32,421 bases of DNA from Kiritimatiellia bacterium (GTDB taxonomy: Bacteria; Verrucomicrobiota; Kiritimatiellia; SLAD01). A model generated the notes under the pieces. The model worked only from the letters and a program-made list of their open reading frames with translations. It was not told the origin of the DNA and did not search any database. How positions within the stretch are numbered: position 1 is the first letter of the stretch; each line of letters begins with the position of its first letter. This document shows positions 14,797 to 24,807 of this stretch, piece after piece. The stretch lies in NCBI GenBank assembly GCA_007123265.1, contig SKLK01000067.1, forward strand, positions 1 through 32,421. The letters are read 5' to 3'. The position numbers were made by a program, and so were the translations under genes.

Positions 14797-15383
14797 AGCG
14801 GGGCATTCGAATCACCGGTGGCCAGTATCGGGGACGTTACCTCGATGTGCCGCGTGGGGCGTTGGTGCGGCCCACCCAGGAACGGGTGCGCGAAGCCCTG
14901 TTTTCGGCGTTGGGTCAGGATTGGAGCGGGCGCACGGTGCTGGACCTGTTCGCCGGCTCGGGAGCGATGGGGTTGGAGGCATGGAGCCGGGGCGCCGACC
15001 GGGTCTGTTGGGTCGAACAGGATGCGCGCGCGTTTGCGTGTTTACAAGCCAATCTGCGGCAATTGGGGGTGCCGACGAATGAGGGGCAGGCCGTCCGCAG
15101 CAGCGTGGAACGCTTTCTGCGTCGCCCGTCGCCTGCCTTTGACTTCGTTCTTGCTGATCCACCGTACGATGCGCATACTTCCGAGCATTCACTTATTTTG
15201 CTGTTGCAGGCCATTGCCGCAGCGGGCTGTGTCGCGGACGGCGGATGGTTTATTCTGGAACAACGGGCCACCACGCCGGTTCAGTGCGTAGACCCGTGGG
15301 GGGTGGCAAAAGAAAAAGTCTATGGCGAGACCCGGTTGATTTTCTATCGAGCAACCGGCCCAATCACAAAGAGCGAACCATGA
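14793..15383 (+). CDS. rsmD: 16S rRNA (guanine966-N2)-methyltransferase RsmD
   Basis: 196 residues from a GTG start that overlaps the stop of the preceding gene. It opens with the RsmD signature IRITGGQYRGRYL and RPTQERVREALFSAL. The SAM site is VLDLFAGSGAMGLEAWSRGA, and the catalytic DPPY motif begins at D122. The enzyme methylates G966 in helix 31 of 16S rRNA. It is followed by coaD with a 4-base overlap; rsmD-coaD is a widespread pair. Confidence 0.95.
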   Translation: MKRGIRITGGQYRGRYLDVPRGALVRPTQERVREALFSALGQDWSGRTVLDLFAGSGAMGLEAWSRGADRVCWVEQDARAFACLQANLRQLGVPTNEGQAVRSSVERFLRRPSPAFDFVLADPPYDAHTSEHSLILLLQAIAAAGCVADGGWFILEQRATTPVQCVDPWGVAKEKVYGETRLIFYRATGPITKSEP

Positions 15384-15892
15384 ATGCGGCTATTTATCCT
15401 GGAACCTTTGATCCGTTGACCTTCGGCCACTTGGATGTGATCGAGCGGGCCTCGCGCATATTTGACCGGTTAATTGTCGCGGTTGGCGTCAATGCTAGTA
15501 AAGAGCCGCTATTTACCATTCAGGAGCGGATGGATCTCGTGCGCGAAGTGGTGGCGCCACTCGCGAATGTGGAGGTCGACTCCTTCGACGGGCTTCTGGT
15601 TGAGTACTGCCGCCGCAAGCAGGTGCACGCGCTGATTCGCGGGCTACGCGCCTTTTCGGACTTTGAGTACGAATTTCAAATGGCCCTCACCAATCGTAAG
15701 TTAGCGCCCGAAATTGAGACCATCTTCTTGATGCCGAAGGAAACGCATAGTTATTTAAGCTCCAGCATGGTGCGGGGAATCGCCGCTATGAAGGGGAATA
15801 TCGAGGAGTTTGTTCCCCCCGCCGTCCGCGAGGCCCTGGAACGACGGGTGGTGCCCCGCGTGATTCGGAACGATGCGGCCTCAGAGGAGTAG
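15380..15892 (+). CDS. coaD: phosphopantetheine adenylyltransferase
   Basis: 170 residues. It transfers AMP from ATP to 4'-phosphopantetheine, the fourth step of coenzyme A synthesis. The nucleotidyltransferase motif GTFDPLTFGHLDVIERA is at the N-terminus, with further family stretches VHALIRGLRAFSDFEYEFQM and THSYLSSSMVRGIA. ATG 15380 overlaps the rsmD stop (ATGA). A short gap leads to the fatty-acid cluster, whose acyl carrier protein needs the CoA-derived arm. Confidence 0.96.
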   Translation: MNAAIYPGTFDPLTFGHLDVIERASRIFDRLIVAVGVNASKEPLFTIQERMDLVREVVAPLANVEVDSFDGLLVEYCRRKQVHALIRGLRAFSDFEYEFQMALTNRKLAPEIETIFLMPKETHSYLSSSMVRGIAAMKGNIEEFVPPAVREALERRVVPRVIRNDAASEE

Positions 15893-15903
15893 GGAGTTAG
15901 GCG

Positions 15904-16407
15904 ATGGCCGAACGATTAATTATTGATATCCAGAAGATTTCCGAGGATGGGTCGACCTACGAAGGTCAGTTGCCCCCGGAAATTTTGGACCTCGCAGAGG
16001 ATAAATTCATCCAGCCGGAGGGGACGGTGGACTATGCCTTGACCGCCCAAGTGGTCTCGGATCAGTTGATTGTGCAGGGGACGATCGAGACCCAACTGCG
16101 CTTGTGCTGTGTGCGATGTGCAGAATTTTTCTCGACAACCGTGCAACTTTCCTCTTTTCTACGCGCTTACACCATCCAATCCAGCTGGGAAACGATCGAT
16201 CTTTCCGACGATATCCGCGAGGAAATACTGCTTATGGTGCCGTATTATCCAAAGGGGGAAGTGGATGAGAATGAGGTGTGTAAAGAATGTGGAAAGTGTA
16301 TGCGATCGGAGGAAGCTGAGTCATCCGCTGAGCGTGATACCTCAGGAGTTTGGGATTCATTGAATCAATTGCAGGTAAAGAGACAGGCGCGCGATGAGGG
16401 GGCGTAA
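15904..16407 (+). CDS. YceD/DUF177 family protein
   Basis: 167 residues, in the conserved place before rpmF. It has the family's beta-rich core around [17 protein letters not shown], a CCVRC pair, the acidic [18 protein letters not shown] stretch and a later CKECGKC. Members are linked to 23S rRNA accumulation and ribosome assembly, but the mechanism is unclear. The extra Cys pairs could bind zinc. TAGGGAGTTAGG precedes ATG 15904. Likely the first gene of the lipid operon. Confidence 0.85.
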   Translation: MAERLIIDIQKISEDGSTYEGQLPPEILDLAEDKFIQPEGTVDYALTAQVVSDQLIVQGTIETQLRLCCVRCAEFFSTTVQLSSFLRAYTIQSSWETIDLSDDIREEILLMVPYYPKGEVDENEVCKECGKCMRSEEAESSAERDTSGVWDSLNQLQVKRQARDEGA

Positions 16408-16442
16408 GCCCGTCACAAAGAATAGAGAGCAGGAGCAGTGTC

Positions 16443-16628
16443 ATGGCCGTACCAAAAAGAAAAACATCAAAGAGCAAGATCCGCATGCGTAAGCGCTCGC
16501 ATCGGAAGCCATTTGTCTCGACCAGCACGTGCACCCAGTGCGGGGCGCCAACCCAGCCCCATCGGGTCTGTGCGGCGTGTGGGACCTATCGGGGCCGTCA
16601 GGTCTTGACGGTCGCCGTTGACGAATAA
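16443..16628 (+). CDS. rpmF: 50S ribosomal protein bL32
   Basis: 61 residues, normal bL32 size. The N-terminus [20 protein letters not shown] is typical. The four Cys (CTQC and CAAC) form a zinc site, so this is the zinc-binding (C+) form. CAGGAG lies 8 bases before ATG 16443. rpmF-plsX linkage is widely conserved. Confidence 0.97.
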   Translation: MAVPKRKTSKSKIRMRKRSHRKPFVSTSTCTQCGAPTQPHRVCAACGTYRGRQVLTVAVDE

Positions 16629-16649
16629 ACCGTCCGCCAACCGAACACT

Positions 16650-17657
16650 ATGCGAATCGCCGTAGACGCTATGGGGGGAGATTTTGCCCCCGCCGAAATC
16701 GTCAAGGGCAGCGTGGAAGCTGGTCGGCGCTACACCGAGATCGATCGCATCTTTCTCGTTGGTGATGAGTCGGCGATCCAGGCAGAGCTGGAAAAGTGGG
16801 GCGATATCCCGCCGTCCATCCGGATTCACCACGCCTCGGAAGTGGTGGATATGGGCGAACCGCCCGCGGCCGCGATTCGACGCAAACGGGATTCATCGAT
16901 CTCGCGGGCCGTGGATCTGGTCAAGGAAGGAGAGGCCGATGCCGTCTTTTCCGCCGGCAGCACCGGCGCTGCGGTAGCGGCGGCCCAGTTAAAGTTGCGC
17001 ACGCTGGAAGGCGTGGACCGCCCCGCCATCGCGATTGTCATTCCGTCCATGACCGGCCCGTCGGTGTTGTTGGATGCCGGCGCCAACACCGATTGTGCGC
17101 CGGAATGGCTGTGCCAGTTCGCCGTCATGGGACTGGCCTATTCCCGTTTGATTCTGAAAAAGGAAAATCCCACCGTGGGCCTGTTGAATATCGGCGGCGA
17201 GGACTCCAAAGGCAATGAGTCGACGAAGGATGCCTTTCGCATGTTGGGTAAGTCGAATCTGAACTTCAAAGGCAACGTGGAAAGCCAGGATTTGTTCGAC
17301 GGCAGCGTCGATGTGGTGGTGACCGATGGATTTGTCGGTAACGTGGTGCTCAAGACCTCCGAAAGCGTTGCCCGCTCAATTGGCCGCTGGTTGAAGGAGG
17401 AGCTAACCCGCAACCCGCTGCGGATGGCCGGTGCCTTAATGTTGAAACGGGGCATCGACAGCATAAAACATCGTTCCGACCCGGAAAACCACGGGGGCGC
17501 CCCTTTGCTGGGCGTCAACGGCGTCTGCATTATTGGACATGGCTCGTCGTCGTCTGTGGCGGTGGCCAACGCCATCCGGGTCTCGGCCGAGTCGGTGAAA
17601 CAAAACATTAATGTGCAAATCGAGGCACAAGTTAAACAATTCGGAACCACCTCATGA
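16650..17657 (+). CDS. plsX: phosphate acyltransferase PlsX
   Basis: 335 residues. It opens with the family signature MRIAVDAMGGDFAP and has SAGSTGAAVAAA, LLDAGANTDCAP, LLNIGGEDSKGNE and VVTDGFVGNVVLKT. PlsX makes acyl-phosphate from acyl-ACP, the acyl donor for PlsY in phospholipid synthesis. No good ribosome site is visible before ATG 16650, so it may rely on coupling with rpmF 21 bases upstream. It overlaps fabH by 4 bases. Confidence 0.95.
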   Translation: MRIAVDAMGGDFAPAEIVKGSVEAGRRYTEIDRIFLVGDESAIQAELEKWGDIPPSIRIHHASEVVDMGEPPAAAIRRKRDSSISRAVDLVKEGEADAVFSAGSTGAAVAAAQLKLRTLEGVDRPAIAIVIPSMTGPSVLLDAGANTDCAPEWLCQFAVMGLAYSRLILKKENPTVGLLNIGGEDSKGNESTKDAFRMLGKSNLNFKGNVESQDLFDGSVDVVVTDGFVGNVVLKTSESVARSIGRWLKEELTRNPLRMAGALMLKRGIDSIKHRSDPENHGGAPLLGVNGVCIIGHGSSSSVAVANAIRVSAESVKQNINVQIEAQVKQFGTTS

Positions 17658-18685
17658 GTGAGTCTAAACCGCCGGTTAACCCTGTAGCACCCTCATCGGG
17701 CGCCGCGCCCACGGTCTCCATCGTGGCCACCGGGTCCTATGTCCCGGAGCGGGTCTTGACCAACGCGGACCTCGAAAAGATGGTGGACACATCCGACGAA
17801 TGGATTTTCACGCGCTCTGGCATTCGCGAGCGACGCATCGCCGCCGAGGGTGAGGCCACCTCGGATATGGCTGCGGCCGCTGCCCAGCGCGCGCTGGACA
17901 GCATCGGCATGCGTGGCGAAGAGGTCGACCTGATCCTGGTCGCCACCTGTACGCCGGATATGATCTTCCCCAGCACGGCGTGCTATGTACAGCAACAGAT
18001 CGGCGCTCGCCGGGCCGCTTGTTTGGATGTGTCGGCGGCCTGCTCCGGCTTTCTGTATGCGATGGATATCGGGCGTCAGTACATCCTCACCGGCAGCGCC
18101 AAAACCGTCCTGATCATCGGCGCCGAAAAGATGAGCGCGATCGTGGATTGGACGGACCGGGGCACCTGCGTCCTCTTTGGCGATGGAGCGGGCGCGGCGA
18201 TTCTACAGGCGCGCGGCGCTACCCACGGGATATTGCCCAGCGTGCTGGGTTCCGATGGTGAATTGAGCGAATTGCTCACCTTGCCCGGTGGCGGCAGCCG
18301 TAACCCCGCCTCGCAAGAGGTTCTCGACGGCCGCTTGTGTTACGTCAAAATGGCCGGCCGCGAAGTCTTTAAGCACGCGGTCACCCACATGGCCAATGCC
18401 GCCACGCAGATCCTTGAGCGCTATGGGATGACCATCGACGATGTCGCCTGCATCATCCCGCACCAGGCCAATGCCCGGATCATTCAAGCGATTGCCCAGC
18501 GCATTGGTGCGCCCATGGAAAAGATCTACATGAATGTTGACCGTTACGGTAATACATCGGCCGCATCGGTGATTATGGCCATGGACGAAGCCAGTCGCAC
18601 CGGTCGCATCCGGCAGGGCGACATGGTGTTGTTGGTGGTTTTCGGTAGTGGGTTCACTTGGGCGGCCAGCTTGGTGGAATGGTAG
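17654..18685 (+). CDS. fabH: beta-ketoacyl-ACP synthase III FabH
   Basis: 343 residues. It condenses acetyl-CoA with malonyl-ACP to start fatty-acid synthesis. The catalytic triad is complete: C130 in DVSAACSGF, H270 in IIPHQANARI and N300 in YGNTSAAS. The N-terminus has about 15 extra Pro/Ala/Ser-rich residues before VSIVATGSYVPERVLTN. ATGA overlap with plsX. The next gene, fabD, supplies malonyl-ACP. Confidence 0.96.
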   Translation: MSESKPPVNPVAPSSGAAPTVSIVATGSYVPERVLTNADLEKMVDTSDEWIFTRSGIRERRIAAEGEATSDMAAAAAQRALDSIGMRGEEVDLILVATCTPDMIFPSTACYVQQQIGARRAACLDVSAACSGFLYAMDIGRQYILTGSAKTVLIIGAEKMSAIVDWTDRGTCVLFGDGAGAAILQARGATHGILPSVLGSDGELSELLTLPGGGSRNPASQEVLDGRLCYVKMAGREVFKHAVTHMANAATQILERYGMTIDDVACIIPHQANARIIQAIAQRIGAPMEKIYMNVDRYGNTSAASVIMAMDEASRTGRIRQGDMVLLVVFGSGFTWAASLVEW

Positions 18686-18742
18686 AGCCCAGTGGCGCCA
18701 TGCGCGAAGATAATCGAGCAACAGATACATGAAGGAAACCTT

Positions 18743-19684
18743 ATGAGCCAGACCGCACTACTTTTTCCGGGCCAAGGCGCCCAAACCGTCGGCATGGGCC
18801 GCGAATTGGCAGAGGCCTTTCCCGTCTGCCGTTCGTTATTCGATACGGCGAACGAGGTGTTGGGCTACGATCTTGCCAAGCTCTGTTTTGACGGGCCGGC
18901 CGAAGTCTTGACCGAGTCGAATCATGCGCAGCCCGCGATTTTTGTGGTCAGCGCCGCTGCCTGGGCTGCCTTAAAGGAGGCGCGCCCGGATTTGGAACCC
19001 CGCGCGCTCGCGGGACTCAGCTCCGGCGAGTGGGCGGCGCTCTATGCCGCCGACTGCGTTTCGTTTGCCGATACCTTGCGGGTGCTGGAAGCCCGTGGCC
19101 GATTCATGCAATTGGCCTGCGAACAGCAACCCGGCGGCATGCTCAGTGTCATCGGCTTGTCGGTCGATCAATTGACGCCGATCGCGGAGGCGTGCGACAT
19201 TCAAATCGCCAACCTGAATTCGCCGGAGCAGACCGTACTTTCCGGCACCGTCACAGGAATCGAGCAAGCGGAGGCCATGGCCAAGGAGGCCGGCGCCAAG
19301 CGGGCCATTCGATTGAACGTGGCCGGCGCCTTCCATTCCCGGCTCATGGCACCGGCAGCCGAGCAACTGGCGGCGGTCGTCGCCGACCTGCCGCTTCAGG
19401 AGCCCCGGATTCCCGTGGTCTCGAACGTCAAGGGCGCCGCCTTTGAGTCGGTCGCCGAAATCCGTGAATTGATGGTGCGACAAGTGACCGAATCCGTGCG
19501 TTGGGTAGACGATGTGCAGTGGATGATCGGGCAGGGCATCACCCGGATGATCGAATGCGGTCCCGGCAAGGTCTTGGCCGGGCTTGTGAAGCGTATTGAC
19601 AAGCAGTGCGCCATTCATACCATACAAGACCATGCCTCATTAGAGCAGGCGTTGGCACAACTGGATGGATCAACAGAAGGATAG
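18743..19684 (+). CDS. fabD: malonyl-CoA:ACP transacylase FabD
   Basis: 313 residues. Signatures are FPGQGAQTVGMG, the nucleophile motif GLSSGEW (S93) and AGAFHSRLM with the catalytic H198. It loads malonate onto acyl carrier protein. ATG 18743 was chosen because the family starts MSQTALLFPGQG and GAAGGAAA lies 6-12 bases upstream; the frame is open back to 18692. The nucleophile motif reads GLSSG where GHSLG is the usual form, but S and H are kept. Three bases separate it from fabG. Confidence 0.95.
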   Translation: MSQTALLFPGQGAQTVGMGRELAEAFPVCRSLFDTANEVLGYDLAKLCFDGPAEVLTESNHAQPAIFVVSAAAWAALKEARPDLEPRALAGLSSGEWAALYAADCVSFADTLRVLEARGRFMQLACEQQPGGMLSVIGLSVDQLTPIAEACDIQIANLNSPEQTVLSGTVTGIEQAEAMAKEAGAKRAIRLNVAGAFHSRLMAPAAEQLAAVVADLPLQEPRIPVVSNVKGAAFESVAEIRELMVRQVTESVRWVDDVQWMIGQGITRMIECGPGKVLAGLVKRIDKQCAIHTIQDHASLEQALAQLDGSTEG

Positions 19685-19687
19685 ATT

Positions 19688-20431
19688 ATGGGTTCCCTTG
19701 AAGGAAAAGTAGCGCTGGTCACGGGTGCCGCGCGTGGGATTGGACAAGCCGTAGCGGTCCGGCTCGCGACGGCTGGAGCCGACTTGGCGCTGTGCGATTT
19801 GCAGGTCGACTGGCTGTCGGAAACACAAGCCAAAGTACAAGCGTTGGGGCGTCGGGCCGAATGTTTTACCATGAACGTGGCCGAGGGCGCGGACGTGACC
19901 CGCGCGGTGGACGAGGTCGAAGCGGCTTTTGGCCGGATTGATGTTCTGGTGAACAACGCCGGCATCACGAAAGACGGCCTGATGATGCGGATGAACGAGG
20001 AGGACTGGGACGCCGTGCTCGACATCAATTTGAAGGGGACCTTCCTCTGCACCAAGGCCGTCAGCCGGATCATGATGAAGCAACGGTCGGGCTCCATCGT
20101 CAATGTGGCCTCGATTATCGGATTGATTGGCAACCCCGGACAATGTAATTACTCTGCTTCGAAAGCCGGAGTGATCGCGCTGACCAAAACGGTTGCGAAG
20201 GAGCTTGCGGCGCGGAATATCCGGGCCAATGCCGTCGCGCCGGGATTCATTCGCACCGCGATGACCGACAAGTTATCGCCCGAGGTGCAGCAGCGAATGA
20301 TGGACAATATTCCTTTGAAACGGTTTGGTACGCCGGATGACGTAGCCAATGTGATCGCATTCCTGGCCAGTGACGAGGCCGCGTATGTGTCTGGACAAGT
20401 TGTCACCGTTTGTGGCGGTATGGTAACCTGA
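19688..20431 (+). CDS. fabG: 3-oxoacyl-ACP reductase FabG
   Basis: 247 residues, a classical short-chain dehydrogenase. The NADPH-binding motif is [14 protein letters not shown] follows at the active site, and S142, Y155 and K159 (YSASK) form the catalytic set. The end [17 protein letters not shown] is typical of FabG. It reduces 3-oxoacyl-ACP to 3-hydroxyacyl-ACP. GAAGGATAGATT before ATG 19688 serves as ribosome site. The place between fabD and acpP supports the FabG call over other reductases of this family. Confidence 0.95.
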   Translation: MGSLEGKVALVTGAARGIGQAVAVRLATAGADLALCDLQVDWLSETQAKVQALGRRAECFTMNVAEGADVTRAVDEVEAAFGRIDVLVNNAGITKDGLMMRMNEEDWDAVLDINLKGTFLCTKAVSRIMMKQRSGSIVNVASIIGLIGNPGQCNYSASKAGVIALTKTVAKELAARNIRANAVAPGFIRTAMTDKLSPEVQQRMMDNIPLKRFGTPDDVANVIAFLASDEAAYVSGQVVTVCGGMVT

Positions 20432-20457
20432 TAGGGTAGAGAACAAGGAGAAAGAAC

Positions 20458-20700
20458 ATGGCACTGGAAGACAAAATCAAAGACATCATCGTTGAGCAGT
20501 TGGGTGTAAACGCCGACCAGGTGACGCCCGAAGCGTCCTTCATCGAAGATTTAGGCGCGGATTCGCTCGACACGGTCGAGTTGGTCATGGCCTTCGAAGA
20601 GGAATTTGGCGCTGAGATTCCCGACGAAGACGCTGAAAAGCTGACCAAAGTCGGCGCGGTCATCGATTACCTGAAGGAAAAAGGGTTCGGCGAAGGCTAA
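20458..20700 (+). CDS. acpP: acyl carrier protein
   Basis: 80 residues, strongly acidic. The phosphopantetheine attachment site is S36 in [22 protein letters not shown] carries the growing acyl chain between the Fab enzymes. ACAAGGAGAAAGAAC before ATG 20458 is the best ribosome site in the cluster, fitting high expression. A strong hairpin and T-rich stretch follow 20 bases after the stop. Confidence 0.97.
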   Translation: MALEDKIKDIIVEQLGVNADQVTPEASFIEDLGADSLDTVELVMAFEEEFGAEIPDEDAEKLTKVGAVIDYLKEKGFGEG

Positions 20701-20720
20701 TCCGACGGATACGACGTACA

Positions 20721-20766
20721 CCGGCCATGTCTGCCTTGGCGCAGACATGAGCCGGTTGGTTTTATT
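20721..20766 (+). terminator. terminator-like hairpin between acpP and fabF
   Basis: CATGTCTGC (20726-20734) pairs with GCAGACATG (20741-20749) around a 6-base loop. Past one bulged A (20750), CCGGC pairs with GCCGG (20751-20755), making a 14-bp stem. It is followed by TTGGTTTTATT. The T-tract is imperfect, so partial termination that lowers fabF relative to acpP is more likely than a full stop. Confidence 0.6.
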
Positions 20767-20770
20767 CGAT

Positions 20771-20790
20771 ACACCCGGCCATGCCGGTGT
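20771..20790 (+). other. hairpin just before the fabF ribosome site
   Basis: ACACC and GG (20771-20778, with one bulged C) can pair with CCGGTGT (20784-20790). It ends 4 bases before the GGAGA that serves fabF. It could influence translation start; no T-run follows. Confidence 0.3.
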
Positions 20791-20807
20791 GTGTGGAGAC
20801 ATATGTC

Positions 20808-22055
20808 ATGTCTAGGCGGCGAGTAGTCGTAACGGGTTTGGGTGTCGTCACCCCGTTGGGGTGTGATGTGGAGCAGCTTTGGACCCGCCTGTTAAATGGT
20901 GAATCCGGCGTCCGCCGCGTTCAGCAAATGGATGTCAGCGAAGGCTACGACTCGCAAATCGCCGGCGAAGTGGTTGATTTTGATGTCGACGCATTCATCT
21001 CCAAGCGCGAGCAGCGGCGCATGGATCCCTTCACGCAGTTCGGCATTGCCGCTGCGAAGTTGGCGATAACCGACTCCGGCTTACGCTTTGACGAAGAGGA
21101 TACGGACCGGGCCGGCGTGGTCATTGGATCCGGAATTGGTGGGCTGCACGTGCTGACCAAACAGGCGCAGGTCCTCTTCGAAAAAGGGCCGACCCGCTTT
21201 TCCCCCTTCATGATCACCCAGATGATTGTGGATATTGTCGCTGGCTATGTGGCCATCGAACATGGCCTGCGCGGCCCGAATTTCTGTATCACGTCGGCTT
21301 GCGCGTCGGCGACTCATTGCCTTGGCGAATCGCTGCGGATTATTCAATCCGGCGATGCCGATATCATGATTAGCGGCGGCACCGAATCCTCTATCTGCGA
21401 AATGGGTTTAGGCGGATTCGCGTCGATGCGCGCGCTCAGTACCCGCAACGACGACCCCCAGGGCGCGTCGCGTCCCTTTGACGCCGATCGCGATGGCTTT
21501 GTGATTGCCGAGGGTGCCGCGATTCTGGTGCTGGAAGAATATGAACGGGCCAAGAAGCGCGGCGCGAAAATCTATTGTGAGTTAGCCGGTTACGGGCGCA
21601 CAGCGGATGCACACCACATCACCGCACCATTGGCAGACGGTGGGGGCGGGGCCAAAGCGATGTCACTCGCGGTGGCCGATGCCGGACTCACACCCGCCGA
21701 TATCGATTACGTCAGTGCGCATGGCACCAGCACGCCGCTGAATGACAAAGGCGAGACGCTGGCGATTAAGACCGCATTGGGCGAGACGCGCGCCCGCGAG
21801 ATTTGCATCAGTTCAGCCAAGTCCATGATTGGCCATACGCTGGGCGCGGCCGGCGCGGTCGAGTCGGTGGTGTGCGCGTTATCCATACGCGATAGCCGCG
21901 TGCATCCGACCATCAACTACGCCACGCCGGATCCCGAGTGTGATTTGGATTACGTCCCCAATCAGGGCCGTGACTGGCCGGTACGTGCGTGCCTGAACAA
22001 TTCGCTTGGATTCGGCGGACACAACGCCACGCTGTGCTTTAAGCGGATCGACTAA
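20808..22055 (+). CDS. fabF: beta-ketoacyl-ACP synthase II FabF
   Basis: 415 residues, usual FabF length. Catalytic residues are C165 (TSACASATHC), H305 (SAHGTSTPLND) and H343 (MIGHTLGAAGAVE). It starts RRVVVTGLGVVTPLG and ends with NNSLGFGGHNA, both family-typical. It elongates acyl-ACP with malonyl-ACP. ATG 20808 has TGGAGA 8 bases upstream; the frame is open back to 20781. It is the last gene of the cluster and convergent with maf, 14 bases apart. FabB and FabF are hard to tell apart, but linkage to acpP favours FabF. Confidence 0.96.
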   Translation: MSRRRVVVTGLGVVTPLGCDVEQLWTRLLNGESGVRRVQQMDVSEGYDSQIAGEVVDFDVDAFISKREQRRMDPFTQFGIAAAKLAITDSGLRFDEEDTDRAGVVIGSGIGGLHVLTKQAQVLFEKGPTRFSPFMITQMIVDIVAGYVAIEHGLRGPNFCITSACASATHCLGESLRIIQSGDADIMISGGTESSICEMGLGGFASMRALSTRNDDPQGASRPFDADRDGFVIAEGAAILVLEEYERAKKRGAKIYCELAGYGRTADAHHITAPLADGGGGAKAMSLAVADAGLTPADIDYVSAHGTSTPLNDKGETLAIKTALGETRAREICISSAKSMIGHTLGAAGAVESVVCALSIRDSRVHPTINYATPDPECDLDYVPNQGRDWPVRACLNNSLGFGGHNATLCFKRID

Positions 22056-22069
22056 TTGCTGATCCGGTC

Positions 22070-22651
22070 TCAGCAGTTGCCCAGAGTCGGGTCGAGTGCG
22101 AGGATAAACGATTCCGCCAAGCCCATGGGCAAGCCAATCACGGTGTTGGGATCGCCTTCGATCCGTTCCACCATCACCGAGCCTTCCTGTTGCAGCGCAT
22201 AGGCGCCGGCGAATGCGAGCGGTTTGGCAATCTCAATGTGCCGTTCGATGTGGGCATCCGACCAGTTTCGCATGGTCACCAACACTTCATCGTGGCCGAC
22301 ACGTTTTTCCTCGCCGCCCGGGCCGATTGCGCAGACGCCCGTTAACAACCGATGCGTGCGGCCCCGTAAGACCTTCAACATCGCCACCGCCGCCTCCAGA
22401 TCCGTTGGCTTGCCGAAGGTGCGGCCGTCCATAAACAACACCGTATCGGCGCCGATCACCACATCCTGCGGATGCTCGCGCGCTACCGCGGTCGCCTTCT
22501 GTTCGGCCAGGTATTGCACATACGCCGCGGGATCTTCGCCGGGCACGTAGGGGCGCTCATCCACACCGGATGGCTGCTGCGTAAACGAATAGCCGGCGGC
22601 CCGTAACAGGTCCGCCCGTGCGCGTGAAAACGATGCCAGGACTAAGCTCAT
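22070..22651 (-). CDS. maf: Maf-family nucleotide pyrophosphatase
   Basis: 193 residues. The N-terminal ASFSRARADLLRAAG corresponds to the Maf motif ASxSPRRxxLL, with SRAR in place of SPRR. VIGADTVLFMDG and TFGKP give the substrate-binding and catalytic part, and VIGLPMGL is near the end. Maf proteins hydrolyse modified or mispaired nucleoside triphosphates to monophosphates. It lies on the minus strand, convergent with fabF. YhdE or YceF-type specificity cannot be decided. Confidence 0.9.
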   Translation of the reverse strand: MSLVLASFSRARADLLRAAGYSFTQQPSGVDERPYVPGEDPAAYVQYLAEQKATAVAREHPQDVVIGADTVLFMDGRTFGKPTDLEAAVAMLKVLRGRTHRLLTGVCAIGPGGEEKRVGHDEVLVTMRNWSDAHIERHIEIAKPLAFAGAYALQQEGSVMVERIEGDPNTVIGLPMGLAESFILALDPTLGNC

Positions 22652-22796
22652 CGGTTAGGATCTCCAATTGGGTTCATGGGCGGGGAGCCTACCGCTTCAA
22701 AAGGCCGGTTGGCAAGTCTGAGGACGCCATCCTTCCAGAGGCGAGCAGGGGCATTCAGTTCTCTGCAAGGAATTTCTAATGAACGATTTGTATCTA

Positions 22797-22891
22797 ATTT
22801 GGAGGGCGGAGCTCTGCGACGCCGCGATTGTGCATGGGCAAATAGAAAGTCCTGTGTGGCCTCTGGGCTCGCAGAGCTCGCCCCTCCAAAT
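22797..22891. repeat. 95-bp palindromic intergenic repeat
   Basis: Arms 22797-22823 and 22865-22891 are inverted repeats pairing at 23 of 27 positions, around a 41-base loop. The arms begin ATTTGGAGGG and include GAGCTCTGCG. This is the main content of the 326-bp gap 22652-22977 between two minus-strand genes; the rest of the gap shows nothing I can name. The style (GGAGGGC and GAGCTC) suggests a dispersed MITE-like or hairpin element. Different mismatches in the arms are paired neighbours, hinting at local swaps rather than random decay. Confidence 0.8.
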
Positions 22892-22977
22892 CTGTAGAAT
22901 CTATGTGCAAGTGTTTATCCAAAAATGCGTGAGCACGGAGAACGTATTGACCCTGCGGAGGCGATCCGCGGTCAGGG

Positions 22978-23562
22978 CTACGGCAAGGTTCCGAACAGCA
23001 GAATGCCTTCCCGTTCAACGCGCCGCCACAAGGTCTGATACTTTTCCGCGTCCATATTGTTGATGTCCAATAGCACCGGATCGATCGAGACGGCGTAGCG
23101 CAGTTGTGTGGCTTCGTTCAGCGGGTCGAGACTGGAAAAGGCGCGTATTCGGTTCCGGCCAGAGGAAAAGAGCAAGGTGAGTTGGACCCGCGTATTCAGC
23201 GCATTGTCGTCGCGCGCCAGGGGACCCGTCACAATCGCGGCCAGCGGTTTCGGTTTGATCAAGCGCCGTACGGTCTTGCGAAAATCGCTCCAAAACAAGT
23301 CCTCCGCCTCAAATGCCTGTTTTAATCCTTTGGCGATGAAGTAGTGATCGCGATTGAGGGTGTAGGCATGATGATGGGGCGATTCATCAAACAGCACCGC
23401 CGAGACAGCGACCAACGAGTTCAACGCCATCATCGTTGCGCGGTTGGAGAGGCCGGTGCGCCGTTCAACCTCCCGCCCTGTCAGCGGCTCATTTGCGTGG
23501 TATAAAGTGCGCAATACCAGCAACTGGCTATAGCGGGGCAGCAGCAGATTCAATCCATGCAT
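22978..23562 (-). CDS. winged-helix protein with degenerate nucleotidyltransferase-like domain
   Basis: 194 residues. The N-terminal 75 form a MarR/ArsR-like winged helix: LLVLRTLYHANEPLTGREVE, RRTGLSNRATMMALNSLV, then a wing ending YTLNRDHY. After a linker helix, residues about 105-135 align by eye with the minimal nucleotidyltransferase motif (GSxARGexxxxSDiDLlv), but read TGPLARDDNALNTRVQLTLL: the Asp pair that binds metal is gone. Such fusions normally act as transcriptional regulators or toxin-antitoxin-like pieces. Here only a regulatory role seems possible. It is divergent from mreB across 161 bp, so it could control the rod cluster; this is context inference. Confidence 0.6.
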   Translation of the reverse strand: MHGLNLLLPRYSQLLVLRTLYHANEPLTGREVERRTGLSNRATMMALNSLVAVSAVLFDESPHHHAYTLNRDHYFIAKGLKQAFEAEDLFWSDFRKTVRRLIKPKPLAAIVTGPLARDDNALNTRVQLTLLFSSGRNRIRAFSSLDPLNEATQLRYAVSIDPVLLDINNMDAEKYQTLWRRVEREGILLFGTLP

Positions 23563-23681
23563 GCGGCAAAGTATGCAGCCAATAGCTGACTACCGCAATC
23601 CAGAACCGGTTCATCCTTTACAGCCGCTTCAACTCGGTCGTTTTAACTCTTGACCTTGAATCCGCAATTGCCGCACCATGA

Positions 23682-24758
<1,077 letters not shown>

Positions 24759-24807
24759 TCGGTTTAATTCCCGGTCCGCATCCCATACCTGTACCTGTCA
24801 TGGTGAC

